Shown: positions 35,515 through 46,067 of the stretch, piece after piece | Numbering within the stretch: the stretch's first letter is position 1 | Layout of the letters: each line of letters opens with the position of its first letter | Origin: Phorcus lineatus | Lineage: Eukaryota > Mollusca > Gastropoda > Trochida > Trochidae | Direction of reading: 5' to 3' | NCBI GenBank assembly: GCA_921293015.1 | Contig: OV121085.1 | Span: 19,915,911 to 19,979,910, forward strand | Length of the DNA: 64,000 nucleotides | The notes under the pieces: generated by a model | Seen by the model: the letters and a program-made list of their open reading frames with translations, nothing else | Told to the model about the DNA's origin: nothing | The model's database searches: none | Position numbers and translations under genes: made by a program

Positions 35515-36114
35515 CATTCTCTCCCAACAGAGGCAGCTCCGTCACAAATTCCTATACAACCTCTGTCTTAAAACGAAGGTTTCTTGGTCTAGATATGTAG
35601 AACGCTGATTGGAGGCAATCAAAGTTAGCTGTGCAATCAGGGACGCCGTTTCAAAAGTTATCGCTACACTGAAACTCGGCACATTACCACCCATGATTCG
35701 CTAGTTCCAGCCGATGCTCGCAGGTTTCACCGCAATGCATAGCCACCGGGCTTTCTCCCTGCAATAATACTAGCAGCCGCGATATAAGTGAAATAATCTT
35801 GAAAGCGGCGTTAATCACCAACTCACCTCACCTAACCTCAAAAGTTATCATTCAAATCCCCTAAGTTATCTCCATAAGCTTTCCCAAAGCTTAACTTTAT
35901 TCGAATAAGCACCTTGCACTTTGAGTCGTCTTTACAGAACACAAACGTCTCATTTTGCGACTGTATCATTGCACAGACCTGTGTTGACAACAAATATGTT
36001 ATTCATGCATTTGTTGTTTTCATTGGCTGAAATATTGCCAGTTAGTTTAAGTTGCAATTTAAGACAGAAGTTCTAAGGAATTTATGACGGAGCTACCTCT
36101 GTTGGGGAACAATG
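35515..36114. mobile_element. Long-TIR Mutator-like MITE, copy 1, split by a SINE
   Basis: Starts CATTCTCTCCCAACAGAGG and ends CCTCTGTTGGGGAACAATG. It is colinear with the copy at 39921-40363 except for the SINE at 35663-35838. The right inverted repeat has lost part of its inner portion. Without the SINE and one copy of its target duplication the element is about 413 bases. Confidence 0.8.
35663..35838 (+). mobile_element. tRNA-derived SINE, copy 4, nested, exact 11-bp TSD
   Basis: CAAAAGTTATC lies at 35652-35662 and again at 35839-35849. Between them is the 3' portion of the SINE (CGCAATGCATAGCCACC to the TCACCTAACC tail). It inserted into the older MITE, so it is the younger of the two. 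Confidence 0.9.
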
Positions 36115-36344
36115 CAGCCATGAGTAAAAATGTCATTTTTTCGTTTCACGAATCATAGGGCTTTAAATTGTTTGGAAGGCCTTTGTGTTTTCAGTGACTT
36201 GTTCTTAAGACTGTTGCATCCCATTAGATGACATTTTGTGGGGAGACACATTGCATTTTGCACTCATGGATAGAAAATTGATAATTTGGTTTAGCCTTGA
36301 CCCTCCTCCTATGTTGCCCACAGGGCATTCTCTCCACAGAAATG

Positions 36345-36808
36345 CTAAAGGACACAGAGTATGTTGTTGGAGTCAAATATGTCAAACTTCGTAACTGGTT
36401 TTATTTTATCAAGAAGTGGCGGTTGTCCCTGAAAATCACCATCTTATAACTGATCAGTTCAGTAAGGAGACAATAAACAGGTTTAAGGTGTAATTTATGT
36501 CCAAAAAACGGATAATGACTTGCGCCAATGACTCAAACGTAATTCTGGAAGTTTATTTACAGCAGATAAGAGGAAAAATATTTTTTGATAGTATTTAGTT
36601 GATCAATTAACAAATATTCATATAAATTAAATACATTTTTTTCAACTTATTAACATCTATATGGCTGATAATCTGTCATAATTAAAAATTTTTTAAATTT
36701 TTGCATTTAGATGAAAAGCAATATTTGATTTATACACAATACAGAAGGCATTTTGGATCTCATTTCAGCCAAATAAAAATGTATAAAACATACTCTGTGT
36801 CACTTTAA
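36345..36808 (+). mobile_element. TTAA-type MITE, copy 5
   Basis: Left end CTAAAGGACACAGAGTATG and right end CATACTCTGTGTCACTTTAA are inverted repeats of about 20 bases. The core CAATGACTCAAACGTAATTC matches the other copies. Confidence 0.75.
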
Positions 36809-36929
36809 AGAAGCACAGAGTGCAAACATACAAGCAAGAAAGCTGCTTTTTATACTGTTGTAAAGGGAAAAACCCTGTCAGAATGCGTTTGAATCCTGAT
36901 AGAGCCAATTTTTGGCCATCCTTGTTGGT

Positions 36930-37316
36930 TTTTGTCATGAGTCAGAAAAAAAACAGTGGAAGGTCTATTTAAATTTTCCACGAAATAAAGATAAACTACA
37001 TGTATTTATAGGTTATCCACAAATGTACGACGAATTATTGTTGATACTAATCGACAATGCTTTGTAACACTCAAGCAAGGTTATTCACAGTCGTAGTGAA
37101 GAAATATCTTCATTTCTTAATGTTTTTCTTTTCAAGTTGCTCAGATCTATTTCTCAAAAAGTAAAATCTAAGGCAACCAAAAAGTTACACTCAAGAACAT
37201 GCTTGAAAGGAATAATGAAATAATCATATATTAATGGTATATTAGTATAAAATAGAATGCTCCTCTAATTTTGTTTCCACAATTAAATAGTACCCTGACA
37301 TCACTCTCCCTTTAAG
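36930..37316 (+). repeat. Diverged repeat related to 45661-46067
   Basis: Shares ATAAACTACATGTAT, GTTATCCAC, and the terminal TTTGTTTCCACAAT followed by CTCCCTTTAAG with the 45661 copy in the same order. The left boundary is approximate. Confidence 0.4.
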
Positions 37317-39911
37317 TTGTAAAATAAAATAACAATTCATGAAAGCCTGATGAGGTACATAGCCACGAGCCCTATTTTGTTCTTAAGGAATATTGTTTTT
37401 GGTTATTACACTTTTGTTGACATATAAAGTATGCCCTGAGTATTTTTATAAGTCAATTTGTTTAATCTAGTTTAAACTAGCTGTAATGATTCACATACAC
37501 CATTACAGACCTTGGGATTACAGCTAGTTTTCACTAGATTGTATTTTGTTAGGAAAAGATAAATTTTGCTACAATTGTTTCAGTTCTGTATGAATGGTTT
37601 ATATATTTTGTCATATTACAGAGTAAAATATTTACAAGAACTATTTTGTCGTGTTTTCTATTAACATTCATTGTTTCTATTTAACATATTTGTCTTCATC
37701 AAATGCGCATTATGCAGTGATAGAAAACACATAAAGCATTGTGAAAAAAGTTAAAACAACCTCTTTGGCCCTCAGAGACAGGAAAGGAAAGGAAAAGGAA
37801 ATAAATTTGATGTTTATTGCAAATGTATCATTCTCTTTTAACATCATTCATAATCAAAATTATTGGTTTTCTTTGATTTTGGTATTTTTGCCTAAAACTC
37901 ATACCGCAGGAATAGTTTCGAACGAAATTTATTTCAAAACATTCATTAGATTACTTTCTTATTAATTGTTTCCAATGTTACTTCCCGATTTAACACAACA
38001 AATAAAACAGACATTCCATGGGTTAATAAAGAACTACACACAATCATTTACTAAAAACTAATTTAAAGTCATATGTACACGTTTTTGCAAAACCACTAAA
38101 TTGAATAAATTATGCTTACTTAGCAAAAATATGATCATTTGGACCAAACTTTCTTGTCGCGTTTGCAATAATGTAAATTTTCATGTCTGTTTTGCAATTT
38201 AAGTGCCTACTGATTTAGCTCAGTTTACAAACAAATCAAGTGAGCCCCACTAGCGTTGCATCACAAATGCTATATACTAAGAATCTAGTAATTGCATCAT
38301 CAATACTTATGACAAACGCATTCCTCATTCGCCTTTTTATTTGTTCTTTCTATAGTTGAAGAAAGTAAGCATGAGCTATTTTCATTGCATTTTCAGCTGA
38401 GAAATTCCATTTGTTCTATGTCACGGCTTCTGAGAATGATATGGTAATCTCCATCGTATGACAAAGGGGAAGGGTGTTTTCATTGTAAAAGATGATGGCT
38501 AGAATCCATGCAGAACTCTGAAAATGGTTAAATGGTTTTCCATGGGAAAGATTGATCTTAGTGATAAACTATTTGCCACTAGTTCATTAAAATTTTACCA
38601 ACAAAAGTAAGCCTATGACTTTAATACAATATTGATATAAATTCTCAAAAGTTTTAAACACAAGGAGTTTATCATTTTGTCTGAAAGATTGATCATTTAA
38701 ATCAATGCTTCAGAGATCCAGTGATCTGTTAGATTTCGAGGATATGCCCGGATGGTGAATCCGGATGATAAATTCCGGAATTTATTGCTTCTATCACATG
38801 AAAATTTTCAACGTTTTGACGCAGTTTTGCGGATTTAGCTATCTTACATCTGTTATTGTATGATTAAGTATGACATCAGTTATAAAATTACTTTGTTTGT
38901 AAGCATTTAGACGCCATTTCCAGGTTGATTTCGACGGGAAATGTTCTTCCGTCATAAAACTGGGTCAAGTACCAATATTTGGTAAGAGTTACTTCCCTTG
39001 ATAACTTCATTCATTATTCGTCAAGATGGTTTTACGGAAAATTAAGTTGTGAATTAAGACTGTTTTGATGGGCTATAGGTGAATACTTGCATGAGGTAAA
39101 TAACTTAAATTGTGACAACGTACGAATGCAATAAGTTTCTGGTGGAAAACAAATGAATTTAATCCATAATGCCCGATTGCTCGGTGCTCTTTTATTTTTT
39201 TATTATTTTTTTATTGTGAGAGTTTTATTCTGGACTTAAGAACTTTTTATGATAACAAATATGATTCACTTTCAGTTCAAATTTCAAGAAAATAAATTGC
39301 TTTTGTGAATCTGTAACATTATAGGAATTAAATTTAAAAATCAACAATTTGCAATCATAACTTATGATTATTTGTCAAAATGAAACATTTGTTAAAACAA
39401 TTCATGTGTAGGCCTTATATACAAGTCATTTCTACTTACAATTTATATAACCCTTATAAGACTACTGATGAATCATGTCACATCAAACAGTCAGTCAACC
39501 ATTATGTATCAAGTATGCCAGACCAACAGCCAAACTTTATAATTTTACAGTGTTGTGTATCACCCTAAACATTCGCTAAATATAAGATCTAGAGATGCAC
39601 AGCTATTTATACCATTAGAATAAAGAATATGAGAAAAAAACTTTGGTATCGTTGAAAAATTAGTTTCGATCTATAAGATTAATCAGTGACAGTGAAAGTT
39701 TTTAAATGTTTGCCCCCTTGTGTCCAAAGGTTGTTTGAAAAATAACAGTGTAGGGGGAAAGTACACAAACAGATTTTGAATACACCTTAAAAGCCATCGT
39801 CACAATTAAAACATTTTAGCGGTCATATGATTCAGTGATTGTTTGAATTCATGAAAGGTGAAAAGTCTCGGACAAGGCCATCTAATATAACTCCAATGAA
39901 GCAGCACTCAA
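37317..39911. other. Intergenic, possible promoter and UTR exon of the 41 kb gene
   Basis: Mostly AT-rich with no recognised gene. The part at about 38880-38981 is richer in CG (GACGCCATTTCCAGG, then TTTCGACGGG) and ends in a G before GTAAGAG. It could be a first non-coding exon for the gene whose coding exon begins at 41044. A similar TTCCAGGTTRATTTC lies at 48862-48876 upstream of the paralogue. This is weak inference. Confidence 0.3.
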
Positions 39912-39920
39912 GTGTTTGAT

Positions 39921-40363
39921 CATTCTCTCCCAACAGAGGTAGCTCCGTCATAAATTCCTATACAACCTCTGTCTTAATACGAAGGTTTCTCGGGCACGAA
40001 AGGTAGAACGCTGATTGGATGCAATCAAAATTAGTTGTGCAATCAGCGACGCCGTTTATATCACCTAAGTTATTTCCGGAAGCTTTCAAAAGCTAAACTT
40101 TATTTGAATATGCACCTTGCACTTTGAGTCGTCATAACAGAACCCTTACGCCTCATTTTGCGACTGCATCATATGCATAGGCCTATAATACAGCAAGTAT
40201 GTTATTCATGCATTCAGTGTTTTCATTGGCTGAAATATTGCCAGGTAGTTTAAGTTGTAAAATTGTTCCGCTAGGGGAAACTGTCTGAAGCCCGAGAAAC
40301 CTTTGTATTAAGACAGAGGTTGTATAGGAATTATGACGGAGCTACATCTGTGGGGAGAGAATG
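39921..40363. mobile_element. Long-TIR Mutator-like MITE, copy 2, 9-bp TSD
   Basis: The first 75 or so bases (CATTCTCTCCCAACAGAGG to TTTCTCGGGC) are inverted almost exactly at the right end (GCCCGAGAAACC to GGGGAGAGAATG). GTGTTTGAT flanks both sides (39912-39920 and 40364-40372). Long TIRs plus a 9-bp duplication fit the Mutator superfamily. No transposase frame is present. The near-identity of the two arms makes this a fairly recent insertion or one kept alike by gene conversion. Confidence 0.85.
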
Positions 40364-41063
40364 GTGTTTGATTTGAAGAAGATTATTTGTTGTCAGTGCA
40401 CATTAGAAAGGTGTTCTTTAATACATCTTTGAATGAAAAGAGGAGTGCAAGGAACTAAGATTAAATGCTTTTTCTAGGCATTTGACAAAATTTCCCTATT
40501 CTCTTCTCTAGAGTATGTGTTATTTCGTTTGGGTTAAAAAAGGGATTTTATCAAAGCATTTCCAATGGTGTGAGTATCAAGCTTCTTTCTATATATACAG
40601 TTATCAATTTGGTGGCATACAAATGGACATACAGTTGTCAATATTTTTGAGGACTACAAACTATTCTTTCTCTTTCAGATATCGATCCTTTTCTCAGTAC
40701 TTTAAGAGTCCGAAGACGTTGTATCCCTTCACAACAAAAGGAATAACACTTAAAAAGAGAATGTAGCAATTAACAGATCTTATATTCAAAAAGAAATTTC
40801 CTCTACCTGGTGAAAAATAACACTCTTAGAAGTTTCCAGAACAAAACGACATTACTTCCTTGCAACAGAATAACCTACAGTAGAAATTGCTAAGTTTTGA
40901 TATAATGGAAGGTTTAGTTATATCTCAAGAGCAGCGATAGTTAACTTGTTCAGAGCTGAATCTAGATGGAGGATTTTCACCGTTCTTCATAAATGGTTAG
41001 CTTTTGATGGCCAAACCTTTAAAATCTTAAAAATTTATTCCAGTCCTGCTTATGAATTTAGAA

Positions 41064-43459
41064 ATGGAGTCCAAGCAATATTCAGCAGACTTCTTCAACT
41101 CGTTTATAGAGAACCTTCAGAACCTGTGCCAGATGTATCTGTCCTATGAGCAGTTGGTAGAAGTCACTGGCTACATCAGTGTGGAGATGGACAACAGTCG
41201 GAAGGAGAGGTTTGTCCTTAGTGAGATACTCCAAAGCACAGGCGATGTCTTCAGTGAAAGTTACTGCTCTAAGGTCTTCAAAGATTTCTCTTCTGAGACC
41301 TTAAATCTTAATTCGAGCAGACGCGTGTTTCGACAGATCGATCAAAATCAAGGTCAGAATGAAAGAATTGAAATAAGCAAGTCGCCAGTGGAGGAGGTAA
41401 AGGGAAGCTCAGAACCAGTCTATGATGAGGATGAACCAGAAGTTCTTGCTGTTGAAATGCCCACCAAAAAGAGGAGGGTCAGCCATCTTGAAAACCAATC
41501 CCCAGATTACAAAGAAAACGAAACGCTTCCCAAAAGGTCTATGTCAGGTGTTTCGAACATTTCATTCTTGCAGCAAGATGATGCTGCAGATATGGCTTCT
41601 GTTTCAAACAAACAACCCTCATACATAGCTGATACAGAAAATTTTAGTGCTCCAGAGCCTATAGTTCAAAATGAAATGGCAGAAGGCATTGAATATTCAT
41701 CTTCCACCAAGACAGCGCATCAAGAGCCAATTAGAAGAAGCTGGCATGTAACAAAAATGGAGTTTCCTTCAGAACCAGAAACCGCTGACCTCACTCCCTC
41801 TGGTGACGTTAATGAGTCACAACCTCAAACATTACCCCAAGGACATCGACAGATTGCCACACCAGTAGTGTCCCAGGCTGCTACTGAGACCCAATCTATG
41901 GAGACAAATCAGTTGGTAATCTCTGGAACTTCCACTCTCTCAGACACTCAAGTGATGTGTAAGGCTGAACCAGATGCAGAGGTTTCTCAGGATATTCTTG
42001 TTTACACAGGTGAGTGATTGTATAAAATGTACAGGGGTTATGTCAACTTCCCCATAAAGGCATAGCTCATGTAAGTTTTCGCCACTGGCTGGTTTCAGCA
42101 GTGCTACATTTCATCACTTCATTTCTTGTGCCAAATGTTCTGTGTACTGCAACTTACTTTGTAGTTCAATAAGAAATCTGGCCGTTACTGTTTGCCTGCG
42201 ATCAAGAATACAACTTTAAGTGCAATACAGCAAGATATTCAGCTAATGATGGCCTAGTTATGTCTTAGGGGGTAGTTGTGGTCATTTGCAAATGTTGTAC
42301 TGTTATTTACAGTGAACATTTTATGTATTGCAGTAAAACATATTGTTTCAACCCTTGGTGACTTCAAAAATTATTTAGTATGCAAAGATTGAGGGTAAAT
42401 AAACATTTTGTATTGTAACTGAGAAGTTGTTAAATCCAACCATGAATTCATAATTCTGATTTGTTACTTTCCACAGATATTGATAATGATGATGATGCAA
42501 ATCCTAGTGAGGATTCTGGTGAATCCAAACACAGCACCTATGGCAATGAATGCTCTGAGAAAGACTTCATCATGATAGAACTGGACTCAGATGATGATGA
42601 GGACTCTTTAGGATCAGAAGCTGCACCTCGGAGTTCATCTACAGTCCAGTCACCATCTGTCTCTTCTCAAAGATCAGAGAAGAGGGACCCTTCCTCCTAT
42701 AGCAAACCACAACAGTTTGCCATCAACAGATTATCTCAGTTCCTAAAGCTCAAGAAGATCCGGGGCCCAATATATTCCTTGCCACCGAAAAAACTAGATC
42801 CAATTCTTGCAGAATTTTATCAAAGAGTTCGTAAATGTGGTGGAGAAGAATTTGGGTCGCGTAGCCTTAAGACTATACAACAGTATCTGGAGATCTATTT
42901 CCGCAGCAATAACTATCCTGCATCCATCACCAGAAGTCCTGAATTCGAGCATTCTCGAGGTGTAATGGCCGCCAAGATCAAGCAGCTGAAGTCCCATGAA
43001 GATGACATCCTGACCGTCAAGCGGGAAGATGTCCAGAAGCTGTATGAATTGGGACTTCTTGGAGATTCCACTCCAGAGACCATCATCAACACCTTGTGGC
43101 TTATGAACACCGTCAGATTTAATATTAAGGGCTGCAAGCGTCATACAGATCTGAAATGGGGTGACATATATTTGAAAAATAATAACGGTGTTGAGTCACT
43201 TGTTCTTAGGAATTCACACCTGTACATTTTGGGGAGTCCTTCCAAACCTGCCCGATGTTTCGTGGAACTGTACAAGAAATATTGGTCAATGAGGCCGCCT
43301 GATGTGCTTGATGCAGACTCCCCCTTCTATCTGGCAACCCATGAGGCAGGATTCCGAAACTACAAGTATGGCAGTAGGATCGGTACTGTCCTAAAACGTA
43401 TGCTGTTAAGCGCTGGTCTGCCTCAGGGCATGAAGATTTTGAACTATGATATTTTGTAG
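41064..43459 (+). CDS. Crypton-recombinase-derived domain protein A (QRICH1/ZMYM-type C-terminus), 642 residues
   Basis: Two coding exons, 41044-42009 (coding from 41064) and 42477-43459, joined in phase 1 (ACAG then GTGAGT; CCACAG acceptor), stop TAG at 43457. The ATG at 41064 is preferred over 41052: it has a better context (G at -3 and +4), and it aligns with the start of the paralogue at 51444. Residues 1-75 form a conserved N-terminal domain that I do not recognise (FFNSFIENLQNLCQMYLSYE; GYISVEMDNSRKERFVLSE). A basic PTKKRRV (133-139) looks like a nuclear signal. A SUMO-interaction-like IMIELDSDDDED is at 347-358. Residues 395-642 resemble the DUF3504 domain (FAINRLSQFL; LWLMNTVRFNIKGCKRHTDL; KWGDI), derived in evolution from Crypton tyrosine recombinases. 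Probably a nuclear DNA- or chromatin-associated regulator. Expected HxxR and Tyr catalytic residues are not seen. Confidence 0.8.
42010..42476 (+). other. Intron of protein A gene
   Basis: GTGAGT donor and TTTCCACAG acceptor, 467 bases, phase 1. Its position equals that of the intron in the paralogue (53953-54532). Nothing else seen. Confidence 0.8.
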
Positions 43460-45660
43460 CAAAATCCTTTCTTGGAAAGGGACTTGTCAAGAGTTGGTTG
43501 TGTGTATCTGCTTAGAATGGCTATCTCAAGGAAGAAATATTTTGAAAATTTGTTTGTATTGAGCGGAATCAAATGTTGATATTGTTCCTGTAGAGCTGCC
43601 CAAATGCACAAAGATTTCAGTAATATTTTGTATTGAATTATTGTTGAAATGGTCAAAGGATCAAACCATCAGTCCAGCCTGCTTTTGGGCTTGTTACATT
43701 TGAAAATGATCCCCTTCCAGATAAGCCAAAGGGGGATAATGTCATGGAGCTGTCCGTCCATCCGTCTGTCCCAAAAAGGCAACATATCTTGCGAAACCAA
43801 CTCTTCCCACATTTTTACATCAATCTTTCTGAAACTTTACACATGCTAACACTATATGTCAGTGATGCACATATTGGGTGAGATACTTAATGGTTTTGGA
43901 GTTATGGCCCTTGTACTTTACACAATACCCATCTTGCAAAATCAATTTCTCTAACAGTTTTCCTCTACCTATCTGATACTTTGTTCATGAAATTAATGAA
44001 TTCTTTGTTTCCAAAGGACGGTGATTCTTTGAATCAGTTTTGGAAGTCAAAGTCACCTTGAAATTCATTTTAAATGCCTTTTTTGGTTGTTTGGCTGAAA
44101 TGATTCTTTTAAAATACAAGTACAGTGTGTACAATGCTGTCTTGAATGAATTTCTTTTAATAATAATACAGCATACACTGTAAATTCTTCTTTAGAAGGT
44201 TAAGTGTGCATCAAGAGGACAAGTAGCGGGGGAGATCGTGCTCTCCGAGAACTCTTGTGATATTTTGTTGTGAATTATTGCTGGAAAAACAACAAAGATT
44301 GGATTAAGTTATCTTAAAATAAAATTTTGTTGAGAGTCAAACCTATGCTTATTTTGTTAAGATGTATGTTGGTTGATACATTTCTGAATCTGTAGATCTT
44401 TTAATTAGATCAAATGTATGCTTGGTAATATCAGATGTCAAAAAGTAATGATATCTCGATGTTTTCATTAGAGGAAATATATTATTCAGTTTTAGAGAAG
44501 TAATGTCTACTAAAGTGTTTTTCCAAAACTATGTTATTAAAACTAAAATGAGATCAACATGATTTTCTGAATAAGTTCTTCTGTGTAAAAATTCTGACTT
44601 TTGGGAGTATATTTTTTCTTGTTCATCACTTGCGATGTTGCGATGTATGAGCATATGCTCTGGAAAGTCATGATTTTTGCAATTAGGAAGTTGTTATCCA
44701 GAATTGCTATCTTATTCTAAACTGCCCTCAGTTATTTGAAAATGTAATATTTTAAAACTAACCACCTCTCAAAAGGTATCTGTAAGTTTTTCACTTAAAA
44801 TACAAGTCAGTCCAAAAAAATTAAATATTCAAATTATATTTATATATTTTCTACGAACATTTGTCTCCATATTAAAAGTGATAGAATCACAAATCTTGTC
44901 TTCCCTAAGTCGCAGAAGAAATTTTTAGTCATGATATTTTATAGATTATACTGACATTTTGTCATGTCATTTTTTACTATGTTTTGTTCATGCTTCTTGA
45001 TAAAAGTTTTCAATGTGCTATTTGAAAACGTGCATTTATTGTTCTGTTGTATTGTTGATGTAAACTGAAGGCATATTTGAAGTCATCGACCCTAGTCATT
45101 GTTTCGTAGTGCAGAATATGTATGTTCCAATGGCAAATAAGAGACTTTTGGAATATTGAATGAATTTGTGATTTTGAAATAAATATATATTCCTTTATAT
45201 ATATTTTGTCACTTTTGTTGTGAATACCATCGCTTACTTTTACGACATTACTGGTACATATTTCAGATGTACATATTTCACACAAGATATCGGAACATTA
45301 TGTCAGGTGCTGTAGTCACATGGCAAAAGTATCAATCAAAGGTGTCAGTTGCATGGTCATTAGGAAATATTGCTGAAAGTGTCAACATATATGGCTAACC
45401 TAAGGCATCTCTTTACTGAATCGTTAGTTTGGAAACTTATCTTACGCAGAAAGGACAGATTTGAGTTGGTAGTGTTTGAAATACATTACATAACTAGCAT
45501 ACATGTATAGGTATGAATTTGGCTTCTGTACACATATAAGGTTGTTTTCGAAACTATAATAACTTTTAAAGACCACAATGTGAGCTATGTTCAATTAATA
45601 TTGGCAAATATGTTATTTTGTCACATATAAAATGTCATGATTTTCAGGGAATGTCCCTTT
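43460..45660 (+). other. Probable 3' UTR and downstream DNA of protein A gene
   Basis: No further gene. The section 43690-43930 (GGGGGATAATGTCATGGAGC, then CTGTCCGTCCATCCGTCTG) has the look of a common dispersed repeat, but I saw no second copy in the window. Confidence 0.4.
44318..44323 (+). terminator. Candidate polyadenylation signal of protein A gene
   Basis: AATAAA about 860 bases after the stop. Another AATAAA lies at 45178. Either could end the transcript. Confidence 0.3.
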
Positions 45661-46067
45661 AGAGAGGCTAACCTATAGGCATCCGCCATTTTGATTCGAG
45701 GGAAATGGCACTATTAAAAGCGATGTACGTTTACAAATTTTACAACAAAATAAAAATAAATTACATGTATGGATAGTATATCCACTAATTAACAAATAAA
45801 ATACGATAAAACCAATCATCAATACCTTGTAATGCCGTAGTAAGGTTTCTCACATTTGAAGTGTCGATGAATGGCTTCACTTATCATTTTTGTTTTATTT
45901 TACCGAGTGTAAGCTCTAATTTATCAAGTTGTCTAAATCAACCAAACTGTTATCCTCAGTAACTTATTTGAACTTGGCATTGTTAAAATCATGTACTAAT
46001 TACATATATGAATAAACTGGAATTTCGTGTCCATGAGAAATCCCCCTGTAGGACTGTCCTTTTAAGG
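45661..46067 (+). repeat. Diverged repeat ending GGACTGTCCTTTTAAGG
   Basis: Colinear with 36930-37316 (ATAAATTACATGTAT, the TATCCACTAATTAACAAA region, ATTTCGTGTCCA, and the shared terminus) and with the end at 3535-3600. No TIR could be confirmed. Confidence 0.45.

Noticed and set aside
43690-43930. Named repeat with GTCCGTCCATCCGTCTG
   Set aside because: Looks like a dispersed repeat but there is no second copy or boundary in this window.
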